Below, piece after piece: positions 38,289 through 47,283 of a stretch of 64,000 bases of DNA; positions within the stretch are counted from its first letter, which is position 1; each line of letters starts with the position of its first letter. Origin of the DNA: Isosphaera sp. GTDB lineage: Bacteria > Planctomycetota > Phycisphaerae > Phycisphaerales > UBA1924. The notes below the pieces were generated by a model. That model was not told where the DNA came from. It saw nothing but the letters and a program-made list of their open reading frames with translations, and did no database searches. The position numbers and the translations under genes were made by a program. The DNA is taken from assembly GCA_013822085.1 (NCBI GenBank), contig PNJV01000002.1:1-64000 (forward strand), read 5' to 3'.

Positions 38289-39104
38289 ATGCGTGTGGTG
38301 ACCAGCGAGCGGGAGCTGCGGGGGCTGGGCGGGTGCGTGTGCGTGCCGACCATGGGCGCGCTCCACGCGGGGCACGCCTCGTTGGTGCGCGCCGCCCGGG
38401 CCGCGGCCGGCGCCGCTGCGCCGGTCGTGGTGACGGTGTTCGTCAACCCGACGCAGTTCAACGACGCGGCGGACCTGGCGCGGTACCCCAGGACCCTGGA
38501 GGCCGACGCGGCGCTGTGCCACCAGTCCGGGGCCGACGCGGTCTTTGCGCCGCCGGTCGGCGAGGTGTACCCACACGGCCGTGTGGTGCGCGTCCCGGCG
38601 TTGCCCGCTGTGGCGACCGAGCCCGGGCTGGAGGACCGCTGGCGGCCGGGGCACTTTGCCGGCGTGTGCCAGGTGGTGGCGCGGCTGTTCGAGATGGTGA
38701 GCCCAGCGGCGGCCGTGTTCGGCCAGAAGGACTGGCAGCAGCTCCAGGTGATCCGGGCGATGACGGCGCAGGAGCGGCTCGGCGTTGAGATCATTCCGGG
38801 CGAAACGGTCAGGGAGCACGACGGCCTGGCGATGTCCAGCCGCAACCGGTTCTTGTCGGCGGCGGACCGCGCGCCGGCCACGGCCCTGAGCCGGGCGCTG
38901 GCTGTCGCGGCGCAGGAGCGTGACGCTTGCGGGGCGGAAAAGCTGATGCTCGACACGCTGCGCAGCGCCGGGCACCGGGTGGAGTACGCCGTGGTGCGCC
39001 AGGCCGAGACGCTCGGGCCGATCACCCGCGCGGGTGATCGGGGCAGGGCGTTGATCGCCACACGCTTAGGTGATGTTCGGCTGATCGACAATGCGGCGTG
39101 GTGA
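38289..39104 (+). CDS. panC: Pantothenate synthetase
   Basis: A 271-residue enzyme that joins pantoate and beta-alanine with ATP to give pantothenate. Seen are PTMGALHAGHASLVRAA with the HxGH nucleotide motif, VTVFVNPTQFN, FGQKDWQQLQVIR (usually GEKDYQQ), and the KMSKS-like region LAMSSRNRFLS. The ATG at 38289 begins directly at the family N-terminus; the longer upstream frame is antisense to the glycosyltransferase gene. panB and panD are not in the window. The later CoA step gene coaB lies 9 kb away on the other strand. Confidence 0.93.
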   Translation: MRVVTSERELRGLGGCVCVPTMGALHAGHASLVRAARAAAGAAAPVVVTVFVNPTQFNDAADLARYPRTLEADAALCHQSGADAVFAPPVGEVYPHGRVVRVPALPAVATEPGLEDRWRPGHFAGVCQVVARLFEMVSPAAAVFGQKDWQQLQVIRAMTAQERLGVEIIPGETVREHDGLAMSSRNRFLSAADRAPATALSRALAVAAQERDACGAEKLMLDTLRSAGHRVEYAVVRQAETLGPITRAGDRGRALIATRLGDVRLIDNAAW

Positions 39105-39214
39105 CGTTGCGCCGGGTGCGCGGGCGCGCCGGTGTGGCGTGGGTGCGAGGCCGTGCACATCGGCGCGCTTGGTGCCGATGACATGGGCGCGTGGTCGAGC
39201 GACTGGGGGCACCG

Positions 39215-39736
39215 ATGACCGATCAGGCACACGGAGCGCACGAGGAGGCGGCCGCTGACGCGGCGGGCACGGGCGCAGCTGACACAGCCGCCACGGGCAC
39301 CGCCAGCGCAGCCACCGCTGGCGGCGGGCAGCCCGCGCCGCTGGTGCCCAAGAGCCTCAGCACCACCGCCGGCCGCGAGCAACGCCGCCACGAGCGCCAC
39401 CCGTGCTACTACAAAGTGGCCATGTACGACCTGGACGACCGGGGCAACCTGGGCGCGGGGTGCGACGCCGAGGCGATCGACATCAGCCGGGCGGCGCTGG
39501 GGGTTCGGTCGCGCCGGATGTTCCATCAGGGACGGCTCGTGGCGGTGATCATGCTCCAGCAGGGGCGCCCGGTGCGATGCCTGTTCGGCAAGGTCGAGTA
39601 CAGCGAGTACGAGTCGCGGGGGAACTACAGGGTGGCGGTGAGTTTCTGCCAGATGCCCTACGAGCGCGAGGTGCTGGCGGCCCTGCGCGAGAAGCGCGGG
39701 TGGGAGTATCAGGTGGTTCAGCCGGGCGAGCGGTGA
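39215..39736 (+). CDS. PilZ-domain-like protein
   Basis: A 173-residue protein. An Ala/Gly/Thr-rich leader of about 50 residues precedes a PilZ-like domain with RRHERHPCYYKV, which fits the RxxxR cyclic-di-GMP motif, and DISRAALGVRS, which fits the D/NxSxxG motif. The residues needed for binding are present, so it may sense cyclic-di-GMP. ATG at 39215 is preferred over the GTG at 39191. A second protein of the same type is 253 bases downstream. Either could modulate the pilus/secretion machinery encoded further right. Confidence 0.7.
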   Translation: MTDQAHGAHEEAAADAAGTGAADTAATGTASAATAGGGQPAPLVPKSLSTTAGREQRRHERHPCYYKVAMYDLDDRGNLGAGCDAEAIDISRAALGVRSRRMFHQGRLVAVIMLQQGRPVRCLFGKVEYSEYESRGNYRVAVSFCQMPYEREVLAALREKRGWEYQVVQPGER

Positions 39737-39746
39737 TCATGCCTCT

Positions 39747-39774
39747 CCCCCCACCCCCCACCCCCCACCCCCCA
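39747..39774. repeat. Four CCCCCCA units (G-quadruplex-prone on minus strand)
   Basis: Four runs of six C separated by single A residues, right after the first PilZ gene. The minus strand therefore has four G6 runs with one-base loops, an ideal intramolecular G-quadruplex pattern. The other roughly 220 bases of the spacer are GC-rich and without a recognisable gene. Confidence 0.75.
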
Positions 39775-39989
39775 CACCGCCGCCCAGGCTCTGCGCAGCG
39801 GGCGGGCCCGGGGGGTCGTCCTGCGCGGGCGCTCTGCGAGGGTTGATGCGCGTGCGTAGGTGGGATCGGCGGCGCGGGTGAGGTGAGCGGCGCGGGTGTG
39901 GTGGGGGGTGGGGGGAGCGGTGGGCCGGGGAGTGGGGGCTCGGCCTCAGTTGGCGCGGGCGCGCTGCCGATTGAGGCGGGGTCGGTCGG

Positions 39990-40499
39990 ATGAGAGTGCC
40001 ACGCATGCACGGATCAGGTCAACGAACACCGCTCCCTCCGCACGAGCCGGACGACGACGGCTTTAGCGGCGAGGCCGAGCTCGACAAGCCGGAGCGGTAC
40101 CGGGTGATGTCCGGGGCTGGTGGCGCCATGAGGGTCAAAGAGCTGCGGGACAAGGACCGCCGCCTGGGCTCGTTCCCGGTCGTGGTGCACGAGATCGATC
40201 CCAACGGCCCGCCGGGCGCGGCGGTCAACGCCGAGACGATCGACCTGAGCCCCACCGGCCTGAGCGTGCGCTGCCGGCGCATGATCCACGTCGGGCGTCA
40301 GGTGGTGGTGCTCTTTGAGGGCGGCGGCGGCAGGCCCGGCGCCGGCGTGGGCTCGCGCGGGCACGCCACGTGCGTCTTTGCCCAGTCGGTCTACGCGCGG
40401 TACCTGGACGCGGGCATGCACCAGGTCGGGCTCAAGATCGTCCCCCGGCCGATGAACGCCGGCCTGGAGCGGTGGCTGCGCGAGCGCAAGGTCGCGTGA
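39990..40499 (+). CDS. Second PilZ-domain-like protein
   Basis: A 169-residue protein with KDRRLGSFPVVVHEID at about 50-65 in the place of the RxxxR motif and ETIDLSPTGLSVRCRR near 80-95 for DxSxxG. Its first motif is less complete than that of the neighbour (KDRRL), so cyclic-di-GMP binding is less sure. The spacing of the two motifs and the following MIHVGRQVVVLFEGG strand match the upstream PilZ-like protein, so the two are probably paralogues. It is followed by gcvT on the same strand after 160 bases. Confidence 0.65.
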   Translation: MRVPRMHGSGQRTPLPPHEPDDDGFSGEAELDKPERYRVMSGAGGAMRVKELRDKDRRLGSFPVVVHEIDPNGPPGAAVNAETIDLSPTGLSVRCRRMIHVGRQVVVLFEGGGGRPGAGVGSRGHATCVFAQSVYARYLDAGMHQVGLKIVPRPMNAGLERWLRERKVA

Positions 40500-40659
40500 G
40501 TCTTTGCCGGCGGCGGCCGGTCGGGCCAGCTGGGCGTGCCCGCGGTCGGCGGGCCGCTGGGCGGCGAGCTTCGACGTGGCGCGTCCCTGGGCGGCGCATG
40601 GAACAGCGGCGGTATCATCACCACCGCCCACCCCGGCGCCACCCAGAAAGGACCACGAC

Positions 40660-41859
40660 GTGCTCTTGAAGACCCCGCTCCACGACTTTCACGTCCGGCA
40701 CGGCGGCAAGATGGTGGACTTCGCCGGGTGGGAGCTGCCCATCATGTACAAGCGGGCCCTGCCCGGCGGCGGCGAGTCCGGGGGCATCCAGGACGAACAC
40801 AAGCAGGTGCGGCGGTCGGGGGGCATCTTCGACGTGTCGCACATGGGCCGGGTGAACCTCCGCGGCCGCCACGCGGCGAGGCTCCTGGAGCGCCTCTGCA
40901 CCCGGCGCATACGCGACATGGCCCAGGGCCAGTGCCGCTACTCGCTGGTGTGCAACGAGGCCGGCGGCGTCCGCGACGACGTGATCGTCAGCCGCTTGGA
41001 CGACGACGAGTTCCTGGTCGTGGTCAACGCCTCCAACCGCCAGAAGATCCTGGGGCACATGGCCCAGGTCCAGCAGGCCGGCGGGCTCAGCCTGACCATC
41101 GACGACCAGACCGAACGCACCGCCATGGTCGCCGTGCAGGGGCCGCGCGTCGTCGAGTTCGTGGGCAAGTTCAGCCGCGAGATCCCCGGCCTCAAGCGGT
41201 ACACCTTCGCCGTCAAGAACCTGCTGGTGGTCAAGCTGATGGTCTCGCGCACCGGCTACACCGGCGAGGACGGCGTGGAGGTGATCCTGCCCGCGTCGAT
41301 GGTGGGCCTGGCCCTCAAGCTGATCCTCAAGGACACCGACCCCAGCGCGCCCGATGCGCTGATCGCCCCGGCCGGCCTGGGCGCCCGGGACACGCTGCGG
41401 CTGGAGGCGGGCATGCCGCTCTACGGCCACGAGCTGGGCGAGGAGACCAGCGCGCTCGAGGCCGGACTGGACTTTGCCGTGACCCTGGACAAGGAGCCCG
41501 ACGACAAGGGGCAGCGCTTCATCGGCGCCGAGGCCCTGCTGCGGGCCCGCGACGCGGGCGGGCCGGCGCGTCGGCTGGTGGGGCTGCGCCTTGAGGGCAA
41601 GCGATCGGCCCGGCAGGGCATGCGGGTGCTCGTGGGCGGGGCCGAGGCCGGCCTGGTCACCTCGGGCGCGCCCAGCCCGACGCTCGGCCACCCGATCGCC
41701 CTGGCCTACCTCAGCCGTGCGCACTCGGCCGTGGGCACCGGCGTTGAGATCGACACCGGCTCTGCCGGCGCCGAGCGGCTGCGCGGCTCCGTGGTGGCGC
41801 TGCCCTTCTACAAGGCCCCCAAGCCCGCGCCGGCCGCCCCCACCCCCGCCAAGGCCTGA
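40660..41859 (+). CDS. gcvT: Aminomethyltransferase, glycine cleavage T protein
   Basis: A 399-residue tetrahydrofolate-dependent aminomethyltransferase of the glycine cleavage system. Typical segments are LLKTPLHDFHVRHGGKMVDFAGWELPI, GGIFDVSHMGRV, QCRYSLVCNEAGGVRDDVIVSRL, SRTGYTGEDGVEV, and AGLGARDTLRLEAGMPLYGHE with its folate-binding residues. A GTG at 40660 is chosen, supported by AAAGGA 8 bases upstream and by the family start. The C-terminal 15 residues are a Pro/Ala tail. The gene for the 2-amino-3-ketobutyrate enzyme (glycine from threonine) lies 2 kb away on the other strand. No gcvH or gcvP is in the window, and no glycine riboswitch was recognised upstream. Confidence 0.93.
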   Translation: MLLKTPLHDFHVRHGGKMVDFAGWELPIMYKRALPGGGESGGIQDEHKQVRRSGGIFDVSHMGRVNLRGRHAARLLERLCTRRIRDMAQGQCRYSLVCNEAGGVRDDVIVSRLDDDEFLVVVNASNRQKILGHMAQVQQAGGLSLTIDDQTERTAMVAVQGPRVVEFVGKFSREIPGLKRYTFAVKNLLVVKLMVSRTGYTGEDGVEVILPASMVGLALKLILKDTDPSAPDALIAPAGLGARDTLRLEAGMPLYGHELGEETSALEAGLDFAVTLDKEPDDKGQRFIGAEALLRARDAGGPARRLVGLRLEGKRSARQGMRVLVGGAEAGLVTSGAPSPTLGHPIALAYLSRAHSAVGTGVEIDTGSAGAERLRGSVVALPFYKAPKPAPAAPTPAKA

Positions 41860-41891
41860 CCTCTCGGCGTGGCGAGGGGGCACGCGGCGCC

Positions 41892-42710
41892 TCAGGGCTG
41901 GCCGGCGACCTCCTGCCAGTGCCCGGCGGTGTGCCGCATGATCTTGCCGGAGACGACGTACATCACCTGCTCGGCGACGTTGGTGCAGTGATCGGCGATG
42001 ACCAGGCACTGGTTGGCCACGTCGTGGAGCGCGCTGGCCAGGTCGATCGAGATCGACCCGGCCGAGAGCTGCCGGTGCACGTCGGTGAGCAGCGCCCGCT
42101 TGAACTCGGCGACGGCCTCCTCCGAGAGCAGGACCACGCGGGCCAGCTCGGCGTCGAGCCGCTCGAGCGAGGCCACCGAGTCGCGGATGATGCCGACGAC
42201 GGAGTTGCACAGCACGCGGAACGTCGGCGGCAGCGCATCGGGCGACGCCCGGGGCGCCGGCGTGCCCGCCGGCGGCGGGGCCGGCGCGGGGCGGGCGTGC
42301 GGCGTGAGCGTCCCGTAGCCCCCGCCCAGGAAGACGCCGACCTGCTCGGCGATCGTCACCGAGATGTCGGCGATGCGTTCGAGCTCGTTGTTGATCTTGA
42401 CGATCGTCAGGACCATGCGCAGCTGCTCGGGGGCCAGCTGCGCCCCGGCGGCGGTGGCGTCGGTGAGCAGCAGCACCGCGGCGCGTTCGATCTGCACGTC
42501 GATCCGGTCGATCACCTCGTCGGCCCGGATCACCTCTTGGGCCGCCTCGGAGTCCTGGGAGAAGATCGCGTCAAAGCCCCCCTCGATGATCGCCTGCACG
42601 CGCGCCCCCTGGGCGCACAGGTCGGCCTTGAGCTGGGCGATCCGCGCGTCGAACCCGCCGGCGGGGGCGCCTGCCGAGCGGCTCTGTGGGGGCTGGGTCG
42701 GTGGCGGCAT
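41892..42710 (-). CDS. phoU: PhoU-like protein
   Basis: A 272-residue all-helical protein with two PhoU-type repeats. The first (about 20-115) contains VIDRIDVQIERAAVLLL and IVKINNELERIADIS; the second (about 155-260) contains VLCNSVVGIIRDSVASLERLD and DVANQCLVIADHCTNVAEQVMYVVSG. The NNELERIAD and DHCTNVAE segments are the metal-binding helices of the family. They are joined by a Pro/Ala-rich linker (about 125-145). PhoU restrains phosphate uptake through PstB/PhoR in other bacteria; no pst or pho genes are seen here. It is the last gene of the leftward run that follows the PAP2 phosphatase. Confidence 0.85.
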   Translation of the reverse strand: MPPPTQPPQSRSAGAPAGGFDARIAQLKADLCAQGARVQAIIEGGFDAIFSQDSEAAQEVIRADEVIDRIDVQIERAAVLLLTDATAAGAQLAPEQLRMVLTIVKINNELERIADISVTIAEQVGVFLGGGYGTLTPHARPAPAPPPAGTPAPRASPDALPPTFRVLCNSVVGIIRDSVASLERLDAELARVVLLSEEAVAEFKRALLTDVHRQLSAGSISIDLASALHDVANQCLVIADHCTNVAEQVMYVVSGKIMRHTAGHWQEVAGQP

Positions 42711-42802
42711 GGGCGGGGCTCGGGTGTTGGGCCGGCGGGCTGACTGGCAACGATATCGCCGCGGCCCGCCCGCGTGGGGACGTCCTGGCCCGCGCCGGGG
42801 CG

Positions 42803-43606
42803 TCAACCGTCAGAGCCAGCCCGGCCCGAGGCAGCCGCCGCGGCGTGCGCTTGGGCGTGCGGGCGAGCGGGCGGTGGGGCCATGGCGGGAGCGGGCGGTG
42901 GGGGTGGGACGGGGAGCGGATGGGCCCGGCGACCGAGCCGAACGATCACCCAAACGATCAGCAAGCCGACGGCGGCTCCCAGGGCCACGTCGCTGGCGTA
43001 ATGGCCGCGCGAGAGGACGCGCGTCAGGCCGCACCCGGCGGCCAGGGCCAGCAGGGCCGGGGCCCCGCGCGGGTGCAGCACGGCAAGGGCGGCCATGCCG
43101 GCCATCGAGACCGCCGCGTGGCTCGAGGGCGCACCCAGGTCCGACACGGCGCCCAGGCGCTCGGCCCACGGGATCCATACATAGGTGAACGTGGCGGGGT
43201 CGGCCTGGTCGAGCGTCCGGTCGAGGAGCCAGCGCGCGTCGGGCCTGGCGCGCCCGATGAGCGGCTTGAGCAGCTCCGCCGCCAGGCCGGCCAGCACCGG
43301 CGCAGCCACGACGAACGGCCCGCGCGACCACGTGAGCCGCGCGCCGCTGCCGCCCCTGCGGCCCGAGTCCACCAGCGCGTAGACCGCGCACAGCGCCAGC
43401 CACGGGTACACCGAGCCCAGCGCGCGCAGGCCGCGGAACCAGTCGGCGTCCTCGGTGCGCGTGCCGTGCGCGTCCATCAGCGGGACCAGCGCCGCGTCCA
43501 GCGGCCACAGGGCCACGCACAGGGCCACGCACCCGAGGAACCCCCACGGCGCACGCGACGCCCGGGGCGAGCGCGCGGCGGGTTCCTCCTGGGCGTGGCG
43601 TGTCAT
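42803..43606 (-). CDS. PAP2-family membrane phosphatase
   Basis: A 267-residue membrane protein with about six hydrophobic segments and the three-part PAP2 active site: KPLIGRARP (KxxxxxxRP), PSSHAAVS (PSGH-like, here PSSH) and SRGHYASDV (SRxxxxxHxxxD in reduced form). Members remove phosphate from lipid or isoprenoid phosphates such as undecaprenyl pyrophosphate or phosphatidic acid. Its start lies nine bases past the kbl stop, so the two are co-transcribed. The last 45 residues are Pro/Ala-rich and cytosolic-like. The substrate is not shown by the sequence. Confidence 0.88.
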   Translation of the reverse strand: MTRHAQEEPAARSPRASRAPWGFLGCVALCVALWPLDAALVPLMDAHGTRTEDADWFRGLRALGSVYPWLALCAVYALVDSGRRGGSGARLTWSRGPFVVAAPVLAGLAAELLKPLIGRARPDARWLLDRTLDQADPATFTYVWIPWAERLGAVSDLGAPSSHAAVSMAGMAALAVLHPRGAPALLALAAGCGLTRVLSRGHYASDVALGAAVGLLIVWVIVRLGRRAHPLPVPPPPPAPAMAPPPARPHAQAHAAAAASGRAGSDG

Positions 43607-43615
43607 GGGCGTCGG

Positions 43616-44914
43616 TCACAGCGACCGCAGGGCGTCGGCCAGGGCGTCGATGTGCTCCCGGGTGTGGGCCGCCGAGACCTGCACCCGCAGGCGGGCGTGG
43701 CCCTCGGGCACCACCGGGTAGCCGAAGCCGATCACGTACACGCCGCGTTCGAGCAGGCGCGCGCTCATGGCGATGGCCCTGGCGGTGTCGTGCACGATGA
43801 TCGGGCAGATGGCCGTCGGGCTGGACAGGACCTCGAAGCCCGCCGCGGCGATGCGCCCGCGGGCGTAGGCCACGTTGTCGCGCAGGCGCTCGACGCGCTG
43901 CGGCTCGCGCAGCAGGATCTCGACGGCCTTGCCCGCCGAGGCGGCCACGGTGCACGGCAGGGCGTTGCTAAAGAGCGTCGGCCGCCCGCGCTGGACGATC
44001 AGCTCGATCGCCCGGCGTGGCCCGGCGATGAAGCCCCCCGCCGCCCCGCCCAGGGCCTTGCCCAGCGTGCCGGTGAACAGGTCCACGCGCGGCGCGCTGC
44101 GCGCTGCCGGGCCGTCGGGCGGGTCGATCATGCCCCAGTGCTCGTGGGTGCCCCGCCCGCGCTGGCCCATCACGCCGTGGCCGTGGCTGTCGTCGACGAC
44201 CAGCAGGGCCCCGAAGCGGTCGCACAGGCGCCGCATCGCCGGCAGGTCCGCGACCGAGCCCTCCATGCTGAACACGCCGTCGGTGACCACCCACGCCTGG
44301 CCCTTGAACTCCGGCGAGGCCGTGCCCTTGGCCAGCGCCTCCTCGAGCGAGCCGGGCCCGGTGAGCGTGTTGTTGCGGTAGACGCCCTTGAGCAGGCCCT
44401 TCTTGATCGTCGTGGCCAGGCGGATCGAGTCGATGATGCAGGCGTGGTTGAGCTCGTCGGAGACGATCAGGTCGCCCGGCTCGCAGAGCGTGGGGAAGAG
44501 CGCCTCGTTGGCGGTCCAGGCCGACACGAACGTGTACGCCGCCTCCGTGCCCATCAGGCGCGCCACCGCCGACTCGACGCGCTCGTGCTCGGTGAAGGTG
44601 CCGCAGATGAACCGCACGCTGGCGGTGCCGGCCCCGCTGTCGCGCAGGGCCCTCTGGCCGGCCTCGATCACCTCCGGGTGGTTGGCCAGGCCCAGGTAGT
44701 TGTTGGAGCAGAAGCACACCGCCTCGCCGAACCGGCCGTCCGGGCCGCGCAGGCGCACCGTGGCGTCCATCGGCCCCTCGATGACCCGCAGGTGCTTGTA
44801 CAGGCCGTCACGCCGCAGCGAGGCCAGCGTGGCGTCGGTGCGCGCGTCGAACACGGCGCTGTGGGCTGGCGACGGGCCGGCGGCCAGGGTCTGCGGCGCG
44901 GGGGAGGTGGTCAT
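43616..44914 (-). CDS. kbl: 2-amino-3-ketobutyrate CoA ligase (glycine C-acetyltransferase)
   Basis: A 432-residue PLP enzyme of the alpha-oxoamine synthase family. It cleaves 2-amino-3-ketobutyrate with CoA to glycine and acetyl-CoA in threonine catabolism. Family segments are GLYKHLRVIEGPMDA, CFCSNNYLGLANHPEV, SVRFICGTFTEHERVE, VDDSHGHGVMG, and the PLP Lys in TGTLGKALGGAAGG. SVRFICGT and the GLYK start favour KBL over BioF, although the usual QDLHKELE is changed. GGAG before the ATG supports the start. Threonine dehydrogenase is not nearby. Glycine formed could feed GcvT, encoded 2 kb away. Confidence 0.87.
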   Translation of the reverse strand: MTTSPAPQTLAAGPSPAHSAVFDARTDATLASLRRDGLYKHLRVIEGPMDATVRLRGPDGRFGEAVCFCSNNYLGLANHPEVIEAGQRALRDSGAGTASVRFICGTFTEHERVESAVARLMGTEAAYTFVSAWTANEALFPTLCEPGDLIVSDELNHACIIDSIRLATTIKKGLLKGVYRNNTLTGPGSLEEALAKGTASPEFKGQAWVVTDGVFSMEGSVADLPAMRRLCDRFGALLVVDDSHGHGVMGQRGRGTHEHWGMIDPPDGPAARSAPRVDLFTGTLGKALGGAAGGFIAGPRRAIELIVQRGRPTLFSNALPCTVAASAGKAVEILLREPQRVERLRDNVAYARGRIAAAGFEVLSSPTAICPIIVHDTARAIAMSARLLERGVYVIGFGYPVVPEGHARLRVQVSAAHTREHIDALADALRSL

Positions 44915-45060
44915 GAGGGCTCCTGGGCTGCGGCGCGGCGGGTTCGGCGGCGCGGGAACTGGGGCGTGGGGTGCGGGTCGGCGTGGAGTCTGTGGAGTGG
45001 CCGGCGGCAGGGACGGGCAGAGCGTCGAGGGGGTGGGCGGCAGCCGGGGCACCGCCGCGG

Positions 45061-47283
45061 TCATTCTTGATGGGGCGAGCGGCGCCGCCCAGCACGCACC
45101 CGCGCCACGGCGCCCAGCGGCGAGCCCGGCGCGACCGCTGGCGCCCCCGCCAGGGCCGCCGGCTTGCGGTAGCGCAGGGCCAAGAACAGCGGGATCTCGC
45201 GCCGGGCGCGGTTCTCTTCCTCGGCGCGCGGCCCGGGCTGGCTGACGCGCTGGCCGGGCCATTCCTCGATCGCGTCGATCGTCAGCCCGGCGGCGCTGCC
45301 CGCGTCGGCGTAGCTCTGGATCGGCCGATGGAACGTCCACGTGAGCACCCCGGGGTCCGAGCCGGGGTGCATCTGGATGGGCCGAGAGAGCGGCGAGAGG
45401 TACCCGTCCACCCGGCGCCACTGCCGACCGCTGCGCGCGTCCCACGACCACTCGCTCTGCCCGGGGATCCGGAACGCCGGGTGCGACACGACCACCACCA
45501 GCGCCCCGCCGGCGCGCAGCAGCGAGGCGGCCCCCGAGAGCACCGGGCCGATCGGGTCGACGTTGCCCAGCGTCATCACGCAGCAGGCCAGGTCGAACGA
45601 GCCCGGCCCGAGCCCAAGCCCGCCCAGCGCCCGCGCGTCGCCGACGACGTACTCCGGCTCGACGCCCGCGCGCGACGCTCGGGCCGACCGGGGCAGCCCG
45701 CGGGCTCGGGCCGCAGCGACCAGCGCCTCGGAGGCGTCCACGCCCGTCACCGCCGCCCCGAGCCGGGCGACCGATCGGCAGACCACGCCCTGGCCGCACC
45801 CGATGTCCAGCACGCGGGCGCTGGACAGGTCCGCCGCCGAGCCCAGCAGCCGGACCGTGCCCGGGATGATCGTCTGCTGGTAGTGATCGCTCCCGCCCTC
45901 GTCCTGGAGCTGGTCGTACCACAGCGCCACGCGCTCCCAATCCGTGCGGGCCCCTGGGGATGCGTCGGGCAGCGTGGCCGAGCGCGGCTGTGGCTGTGCC
46001 TCCAGCGCAGCGGCATACGCAGCGGCGTGCAGCGAGCTTGGGCTGGGCGGGGCGTGCGTGGTGAAGCCGTGAGTGGTAGGGGTGGGCGGGGGGGCGGGGG
46101 TGGGGGGGCTCTCGGCGTGCCCGCGCACCGGGGCCGAGGCGCCAACAAGGTCATAAAACGCCCGCGGCGGCTCTGAGACAAACCGCCTGGCCTGGCCCGT
46201 CCCGGCGTGCGTGAAGCCCAGCTCGGTCGCGTGCAGGGCCACCCGCCGCAGCGGGTCGGCGCGCGCGCCGTAGCGCAGGTCGCCCACCACCGGGCAGCCG
46301 CGCCAGGCCAGGTGGGCCCGGATCTGGTGCTTGCGGCCCGTCTCCAGCCTGACCTGCAGCAGCGAGCGCCCCCCGCCGGTGGCGACCACCTTGTAATGTG
46401 TCGTGGCCGGGCGGGGCAGGGCCGGGTCGGGCGCGCCGTGGCCCTCGCCGGGGCGGGCCACCGCGCGGCCGCTGTGGCCCTCGATGACCTGCACGCGGCC
46501 GCTGCCGCCGACCCCGCCCGGGCCGCCCTCGCGGATCATCGCCTGGATCGTCCCCACGTCCCCGGGCGCGCCCAGCACGCCCTCGACCACCACCGTGTAC
46601 ACCCGGTGCACCCGGCGGGCCTTGAAGTCTTGCTTGAGCCAGCGGAACGCGCGGTCGGAGCGCGAGAAGACCACCAGCCCGGAGGCCTCGCGGTCGAGCC
46701 GATGGATCACGCCGATCGGCGGCGGGCGGCGCGGGTCTCGGCCGCCTCGGCCGGGGGCTCGGCCCTCGCCCTGCGGCTCGGGGGGCAGGTCGGCCTCGGG
46801 CGCTGCGGGGTCGGGCAGGTGCGGCGGCGGGCCTTTCTTGGCCAGCCGCTTGGCCTGGGCCAGCAGCGAGAGGTCATCGCCGAGCGTCCCGGGCGAGGGG
46901 ACGGTCAGCATGCCCGGCGGCTTGTCCATCACGATCACGTCGCAGTCCAGCAGCACCGCGTGCGCCGCTGCCGCCCGCGCCAGCCTGGGCGCGGGCCCCG
47001 CCAGCCGCCGAGCGGGCTTGAGCGAGCGCGCGGGGCCGGCCGTGGACGCCGGCTTGATCAGCCGCGCGGTCTTGACGGGGCCGCCGGCGGACGGTCTGAC
47101 CAGGCGGACTGCCGGCTTGGCCGCGCTCGCTGCCAGCCGGACGACGCGCGCAGCGGGCTTGATCACTCGCGCTGCCGGCTTGGCCGCGCTCGCTGCCAGC
47201 CGGACGACGCGCGCAGCGGGGAGCTTGGCCGGCGCGCTGGCCGCGGTGCGAACGGGTTTCTTGCGATCTTCAGGCTTGGCCAC
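45061..47283 (-). CDS. Fusion: RluA-type pseudouridine synthase plus class I methyltransferase
   Basis: A 740-residue single open frame. Residues 1-105 are a Lys/Arg/Ala-rich repeat region. Residues 107-385 are an RluA-family pseudouridine synthase: DVIVMDKPPGMLTVPS, the catalytic HRLDREASGL with Asp197, RVYTVVVEG and LETGRKHQIRAHLAWRGCPVVGD. A Pro-rich linker (388-445) follows. Residues 446-700 are a SAM-dependent methyltransferase with VLDIGCGQGV at 491-500, VTGVDAS, FDLACCVMTLGNV and a C-terminal EEWPGQR segment. No stop or frameshift separates the halves. GTG at 47283 has GGAG 9 bases upstream and overlaps coaB by 14 bases. It likely modifies rRNA or tRNA with both activities; the target is unknown. 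Confidence 0.82.
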   Translation of the reverse strand: MAKPEDRKKPVRTAASAPAKLPAARVVRLAASAAKPAARVIKPAARVVRLAASAAKPAVRLVRPSAGGPVKTARLIKPASTAGPARSLKPARRLAGPAPRLARAAAAHAVLLDCDVIVMDKPPGMLTVPSPGTLGDDLSLLAQAKRLAKKGPPPHLPDPAAPEADLPPEPQGEGRAPGRGGRDPRRPPPIGVIHRLDREASGLVVFSRSDRAFRWLKQDFKARRVHRVYTVVVEGVLGAPGDVGTIQAMIREGGPGGVGGSGRVQVIEGHSGRAVARPGEGHGAPDPALPRPATTHYKVVATGGGRSLLQVRLETGRKHQIRAHLAWRGCPVVGDLRYGARADPLRRVALHATELGFTHAGTGQARRFVSEPPRAFYDLVGASAPVRGHAESPPTPAPPPTPTTHGFTTHAPPSPSSLHAAAYAAALEAQPQPRSATLPDASPGARTDWERVALWYDQLQDEGGSDHYQQTIIPGTVRLLGSAADLSSARVLDIGCGQGVVCRSVARLGAAVTGVDASEALVAAARARGLPRSARASRAGVEPEYVVGDARALGGLGLGPGSFDLACCVMTLGNVDPIGPVLSGAASLLRAGGALVVVVSHPAFRIPGQSEWSWDARSGRQWRRVDGYLSPLSRPIQMHPGSDPGVLTWTFHRPIQSYADAGSAAGLTIDAIEEWPGQRVSQPGPRAEEENRARREIPLFLALRYRKPAALAGAPAVAPGSPLGAVARVRAGRRRSPHQE
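47109..47220. repeat. 49-bp perfect direct repeat inside the fusion gene
   Basis: Two identical 49-base copies at 47109-47157 and 47172-47220, offset by 63 bases and so in frame by 21 codons. They encode the duplicated segment ARVVRLAASAAKPA in the basic N-terminal region. Perfect identity, including silent positions, points to a recent duplication. Confidence 0.9.

Noticed and set aside
40500-40659. Glycine riboswitch before gcvT
   Set aside because: None of the conserved glycine-aptamer core was found; the leader is short and GC-rich.
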